Shown piece after piece: positions 62,201-64,000 of a stretch of 64,000 bases of DNA (positions within the stretch are counted from its first letter, which is position 1; every line of letters starts with the position of its first letter). The notes below the pieces were generated by a model that saw only the letters and a program-made list of their open reading frames with translations, had not been told where the DNA came from and did no database searches. Source of the stretch: Paenibacillus riograndensis SBR5 (GTDB lineage Bacteria; Bacillota; Bacilli; Paenibacillales; Paenibacillaceae); contig NZ_LN831776.1 in assembly GCF_000981585.1 (NCBI RefSeq), positions 6,369,187 through 6,433,186 of the forward strand, in the 5' to 3' direction. The position numbers were made by a program, and so were the translations under genes.

Positions 62201-63178
62201 ATGACTTATTCGTTTGTAATCAGCCCGGTGTCCGTACAGGATTTTGAGAGCGAAGATGAGCTGATCGAGCGCTGCAAGGAATGGAATCTTTTGTCCAGTA
62301 CAGCTACCCGGGTAAAAACTTATCTGTACAAGCGGCAAGGGCTCACGCTGCCTTGTGAAATTGTCGGATACGTGGATCCGCAGACCGTTGTGATTCAGTT
62401 TGAGAATAAGCAGCAGCACTGCATTCATCCCGCTTATCTAAAAGAAATGCAGACCGCCGCCTTCGGCTCAAGGGCAGGCGCAGCTTCCGATGCGGTGAAG
62501 ACGGAGGACTCCGGGACCTCTCCTGAAGAGGTTATCGCGGAAGACAGGGATGCCGACGCTGCAGATGCAGCACCCGGAGCTGAAGGGGACGAAAACGTCC
62601 AGGCCGCAGCCGAAACATCTGCAGGCACTGGGGCAGCTGCAGCAGTAGCTGGGGCAGGGGCGGGTGCTGAGGCAGATGCAGCAACTGTCGCTGGAGCTGG
62701 TGCTGCTGTTGCCGGGGCAGGTGCTGCTGTTGCCGGGGCAGGTGCTGCTGTTGCCGGGGCAGGTGCTGCTGTTGCCGGGGCAGGTGCTGCCGAGGTAGAT
62801 GCGACAGTTGCTGGGGCAGCACCTGCCGATGAAACGCCGGAGGCTCCGAAGAAGCCTGCTAAATCCAAAAAGAAGCCGGCCCTTGTCCTGCCGGACGAGA
62901 AACTCCAGATGACAGCCACTGTCAAAGAGTTCACAACCGTGCCCAATCATTTCTCGGATAACGACGACGAGGTAATTATTTATGACGTGGTGACCGTGGA
63001 GGGACAAGATCTTGCCATCGAGGAGGTCTGGTCCAGCCACAGCGCCACGCTGAAAAAGCTGGAGCTGGCCGTCGGCGATACTCTCTCCTTCGAGGCAAAG
63101 ATCGTCGCCAAAAAGCTTACCCAGCATCCGGTCAAATACAAAATCAACAACCCGTCCAAGATAAAAAAAGTGGACTAG
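62201..63178 (+). CDS. Hypothetical protein with long Ala/Gly/Val low-complexity linker
   Basis: A 325-residue protein in three parts: an N-terminal folded region (1-85; VKTYLYKRQGLTLPCEIVGY, VDPQTVVIQFENKQQHCIHP), an Ala/Gly/Val linker of about 115 residues with repeats of AGAAVAG (exact 21-base DNA repeats at 62701-62784), a Lys/Pro patch (PKKPAKSKKKP), and a C-terminal folded region (225-325; VTVEGQDLAIEEVWSSHSAT). No signal peptide or membrane segment. Not recognised. GGGTGAAACACC precedes the ATG. Confidence 0.7.
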   Translation: MTYSFVISPVSVQDFESEDELIERCKEWNLLSSTATRVKTYLYKRQGLTLPCEIVGYVDPQTVVIQFENKQQHCIHPAYLKEMQTAAFGSRAGAASDAVKTEDSGTSPEEVIAEDRDADAADAAPGAEGDENVQAAAETSAGTGAAAAVAGAGAGAEADAATVAGAGAAVAGAGAAVAGAGAAVAGAGAAVAGAGAAEVDATVAGAAPADETPEAPKKPAKSKKKPALVLPDEKLQMTATVKEFTTVPNHFSDNDDEVIIYDVVTVEGQDLAIEEVWSSHSATLKKLELAVGDTLSFEAKIVAKKLTQHPVKYKINNPSKIKKVD

Positions 63179-63202
63179 CCGTCTATATGCAGTACGAACC
63201 AG

Positions 63203-63228
63203 CCCCGGGCGCTTCAACCAGCCCGGGG
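63203..63228 (+). terminator. Terminator after the Ala-rich protein gene
   Basis: Perfect stem CCCCGGGC / GCCCGGGG with a ten-base loop followed by TTCTTC. It is succeeded by the 51-bp hairpin array. Confidence 0.65.
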
Positions 63229-63236
63229 TTCTTCAA

Positions 63237-63511
63237 CAACGGTATTTTTGCCGTTGTTTCGGAGCAAACCCGTCTCGCGGGCTCCAGCAACGGCACTTTT
63301 GCCGTTATTTCGGGGCGAACCCATCTCGCGGGCTTCAACAACGGCATTTTTGCCGTTGTTTCGGAGCAAACTCGCCTCGCGGGCTCCAGTAACGGCATTT
63401 TTGCCGTTGTTTCGGAGCAAACCCGTCTCGCGGGCTCCAGCAACGGCACTTTTGCCGTTGTTTTGAAGCAAACCCGCCGGCGGCGCTTCAGTAACGGCAC
63501 TTTTGCCGTTG
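63237..63511. repeat. Six hairpins in a 51-bp tandem array
   Basis: AACGGCA-YTTT-TGCCGTT hairpins followed by GTTT start at 63237, 63288, 63339, 63390, 63441 and 63492, an exact 51-base period. Each spacer is a variant of CGGAGCAAACCCGTCTCGCG. Because 51 is divisible by three, both strands stay open (17-residue repeats), but there is no ribosome binding site, so no gene is called. Confidence 0.88.
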
Positions 63512-63718
63512 TTGGTATACACCGTTCACCACGGCAGTGCAGCCGTCTTGGATTTCATTCTAGCGTTTGCCTAAAGAACGACTCTCCATGAACCCCACGG
63601 CAACTTTAAGTGGAAAAAGGATAACTAATTTGCTTGCTCACCCTTTTTTTCGGTAGTGTCAAGAAGTTTGTGTAAGAGTAGAGTATCTCTTTGGATTGTA
63701 TCTTTTTAGGGTGTAGGG

Positions 63719-63756
63719 GGGTTGTGGGTGCGGGGGTACCCCCGCACCCACAACCC
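63719..63756. repeat. 38-bp perfect palindrome
   Basis: Centred on GTAC at 63737/63738 with 19-base arms (GGGTTGTGGGTGCGGGGGT and its complement), 10 bases after the transposase stop. It can act as terminator for the transposase transcript. Confidence 0.9.
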
Positions 63757-63766
63757 TGCAAACGCT

Positions 63767-64000
63767 CTACTCTGCGGCCTGTGGTTCGGCCATCGAATAG
63801 CGTTCGTCAAATAACTTGCTGAGTTCCTTTTTCACCGTATCCATCCCAAACCCAGGCACCACTCGGTCCGCAAACCGTTCATTGTAGGCCGTTGCTTCCA
63901 AATATACGATTTTCTCAGCTGCATCCATGTTCGTGAGACTGTTCATGGGCTTGAGTCGCTTCCGAATTTCCTTGTTCATTCGCTCGATCGGGTTCGACGT
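63767..64000 (-). CDS. IS256-family (mutator) transposase, C-terminal fragment
   Basis: The last 77 residues of the transposase are visible: TSNPIERMNKEIRKRLKPMN includes the catalytic Glu region (N-x-IER-x-N-x-EI-x-R), followed by TNMDAAEKIVYLEATAYNER. The frame is open to the window edge. Partial because of the window, not by mutation. Confidence 0.88.
   Translation of the reverse strand, partial: TSNPIERMNKEIRKRLKPMNSLTNMDAAEKIVYLEATAYNERFADRVVPGFGMDTVKKELSKLFDERYSMAEPQAAE

Larger units (their letters stand above)
63652..64000 (-). mobile_element. IS256-family element, cut by the window edge
   Basis: The terminal sequence GGTAGTGTCAAGAAGTTTGT at 63652 resembles IS256-group ends (…TTGACACTACC outward on the other strand). 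It is followed inward by a 38-bp palindrome and the transposase 3' end. The other end lies outside the window. Confidence 0.8.

Noticed and set aside
63187..63591. 134-codon plus-strand frame in the 51-bp array
   Set aside because: No ribosome binding site, starts inside a terminator, and the other strand is equally open; treated as a non-coding repeat.

Overview
The window looks like the chromosome of a spore-forming, low-to-moderate GC Firmicute of the Paenibacillus type. Pointers are the tig-clpP-clpX-lonB-lon cluster, the gerM-rph-rdgB cluster known from Bacillus, strong GGAGG ribosome binding sites with frequent TTG/GTG starts, a T-box argS, an S-layer-homology (SLH) surface protein, and modular GH18 chitinases with Thr-Pro linkers. 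No rRNA, CRISPR array or replication origin was seen. Function calls rest on protein motifs read by eye.

Layout. 1-9.1 kb (minus strand): protein quality control (lon, lonB, ispG, clpX, clpP, tig, a YsoA-like protein). 9.1-11.7 kb: a tRNA-Arg(UCU) followed by a 138-bp tandem array, an array of 25-bp inverted repeats, and an IS element sitting in the loop of the last of these. 11.9-16.9 kb (minus): phosphate uptake genes pstS-pstC-pstA without pstB, an exported stalk/beta-propeller protein and a lipoprotein. 17-20 kb (plus): an ABC-2 exporter behind a perfect 20-bp palindromic operator, then a TetR regulator, with two copies of a hairpin repeat around the exporter. 20.2-27.7 kb: a 1339-residue SLH surface protein and a SWIM-SNF2 helicase. 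27.9-31.2 kb: three small unknown genes and T-box-controlled argS.

31.2-34.5 kb is the most unusual part. A 2.6-kb group II intron has inserted, antisense, into codon 25 of a tiny holin-like type I toxin gene, next to its putative convergent antisense RNA. A second tRNA-Arg(UCU) follows. 34.6-43.7 kb: asnB, an aldo/keto reductase, an ECF sigma factor operon with an ABC transporter (arranged like the B. subtilis sigY operon), a cupin, and an SPFH-NfeD membrane pair.

43.9-52.7 kb (minus): one eight-gene operon with a sugar ABC importer (binding protein plus two permeases), a DUF4127 protein, NanE epimerase, an RpiR regulator, a ROK kinase and an FAD oxidoreductase. It looks like an amino-sugar scavenging pathway of unusual composition. 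Two GH18 chitinases with almost identical tails lie just upstream. 58-62 kb: rdgB, rph, gerM, a YutG/PgpA-like gene and a 23-bp tandem array. 62.2-64 kb: an Ala/Gly-rich protein, a 51-bp hairpin array and the end of an IS256-type element.
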